A program made the position numbers and the translations under genes. The notes beneath the pieces are model-generated. The model did no database searches. It saw only the letters and a program-made list of their open reading frames with translations, and was not told where the DNA came from. Positions 4,763 to 5,279 of a stretch of DNA of 5,279 nucleotides are shown here, piece after piece. How positions within the stretch are numbered: position 1 is the stretch's first letter; the number at the start of each line of letters is the position of its first letter. This stretch comes from an uncultured Lachnospiraceae bacterium (GTDB lineage Bacteria; Bacillota_A; Clostridia; Lachnospirales; Lachnospiraceae). The DNA lies in the NCBI GenBank assembly GCA_947302185.1, contig CAMYVI010000191.1:1-5279 (forward strand), in the 5' to 3' direction.

Positions 4763-5221
4763 TCAAATTCTCAGGAAGTACGGGCGAATATCCGCGACCG
4801 AGGAGTGAATGAGCGCGATTCTGTTCGCGACGTCCCTCGCATAGCCAATACTTGTGGCATCATCCACGATATCAAAGTTTGCCCAGTCATGGTCGTTCGC
4901 TTCGAAATCATCAATGCATGTCAGAATGAGATCTGCCGCTCCGTCCTCACATACATAGAGTTCCTTCGTCGTCTCATCGATGATGTATGTTAACTCTTTC
5001 TTGGATACGATAAGATAGTTCCGGTCTTCAGAAATTATCGGCAGAACTATCGTACATACCGGGTTCTCGATCTCCGTGAACGCCCGGAACTGGGGAAGGA
5101 AAGTGCCTGTGATGTCCTGCGTATAGATCAGGGTGATGTCAAGCGGCTTCTCTGCCCCAATGTCAAATGTCAGATGGGCTTTCCCGCGCGCCGGTACAGA
5201 AAGATTAATTCTCTCGCTCAT
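4763..5221 (-). CDS. Hypothetical 152-residue cytosolic protein
   Basis: I do not recognise this family. The start chosen is ATG at 5219-5221, with AAGGAGGAG ending about eight bases upstream. The frame can be extended to an ATG at 5252-5254, but that site lacks a ribosome binding site and would put it upstream of the strong one, and the frame is closed by TGA at 5276-5278. The protein begins MSERINLSVPARGKAHLTFD. It has no signal peptide or membrane segment, is acidic (for example the ENDHDW-like acidic patch around 105-121 with CIDDFEANDHDW), and alternates short beta-type stretches (LDITLIYTQ, CTIVLPII, NYLIVS, ELTYIIDE), suggesting a mostly beta fold, with one helix near 127-142 (YARDVANRIALIH). 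Codon use matches its neighbours. A terminator follows it. Function is unknown. Confidence 0.8.
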   Translation of the reverse strand: MSERINLSVPARGKAHLTFDIGAEKPLDITLIYTQDITGTFLPQFRAFTEIENPVCTIVLPIISEDRNYLIVSKKELTYIIDETTKELYVCEDGAADLILTCIDDFEANDHDWANFDIVDDATSIGYARDVANRIALIHSSVADIRPYFLRI

Positions 5222-5279
5222 TTTGTGTCTCCTCCTTACAAAACATATAGTCATCTCGGTTTTGTATGCTGCTGCTCAT

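Noticed and set aside
5205..5279. Possible tail of an upstream minus-strand gene
   Set aside because: Two frames are open at the right edge: one ends at 5205 (overlapping the 152-residue gene) and one ends with TGA at 5251-5253 (..EQQHTKPR). Too little sequence is present to choose between them or to know whether either is coding.

Overview
The window reads as a chromosomal fragment of a Gram-positive Clostridia-type bacterium, most like Lachnospiraceae. The reasons are AGGAG-type ribosome binding sites in front of every gene, mid-range GC, a sigma/anti-sigma pair of the clostridial type, and a UAP1-like uridylyltransferase beside an NYN-domain protein. This placement is an inference from gene style, not from a marker gene. 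All six genes I accept lie on the minus strand, so the order of transcription runs from right to left. I see no tRNA, rRNA, CRISPR array or transposase gene.

From right to left: (1) 4763-5221, a 152-residue cytosolic protein of unknown function, followed by a probable intrinsic terminator (4687-4735). (2) 4049-4630, an ECF-type sigma factor, overlapping 3331-4062, a single-pass membrane protein that is most likely its anti-sigma factor. Together they form a compact signalling operon. (3) An intergenic stretch (3053-3330) with a strong intrinsic terminator that points the opposite way (plus strand) and has no gene in front of it, so a small structured plus-strand RNA is a candidate. It also holds a tandem 11-bp repeat. 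(4) 1769-3052, an RlmI-family (PUA plus Rossmann) 23S rRNA cytosine methyltransferase. (5) A 355-base gap (1414-1768) dominated by a roughly 200-bp imperfect palindrome, followed by a promoter, an adjacent 7-bp inverted repeat and a leader hairpin. (6) 184-1413, a UAP1-like UDP-sugar pyrophosphorylase. (7) A nested intercistronic stem-loop and then the first 36 codons of an NYN-domain (PIN-like nuclease) protein that runs off the left edge.

The coding content is mostly recognisable housekeeping or signalling. The unexplained structure is in the gaps: the long palindrome, the orphan plus-strand terminator, and hairpins whose mismatches become G-U pairs only when read as minus-strand RNA. The most unusual gene is the eukaryote-like UDP-HexNAc pyrophosphorylase homologue, which sits directly upstream of a predicted RNase.
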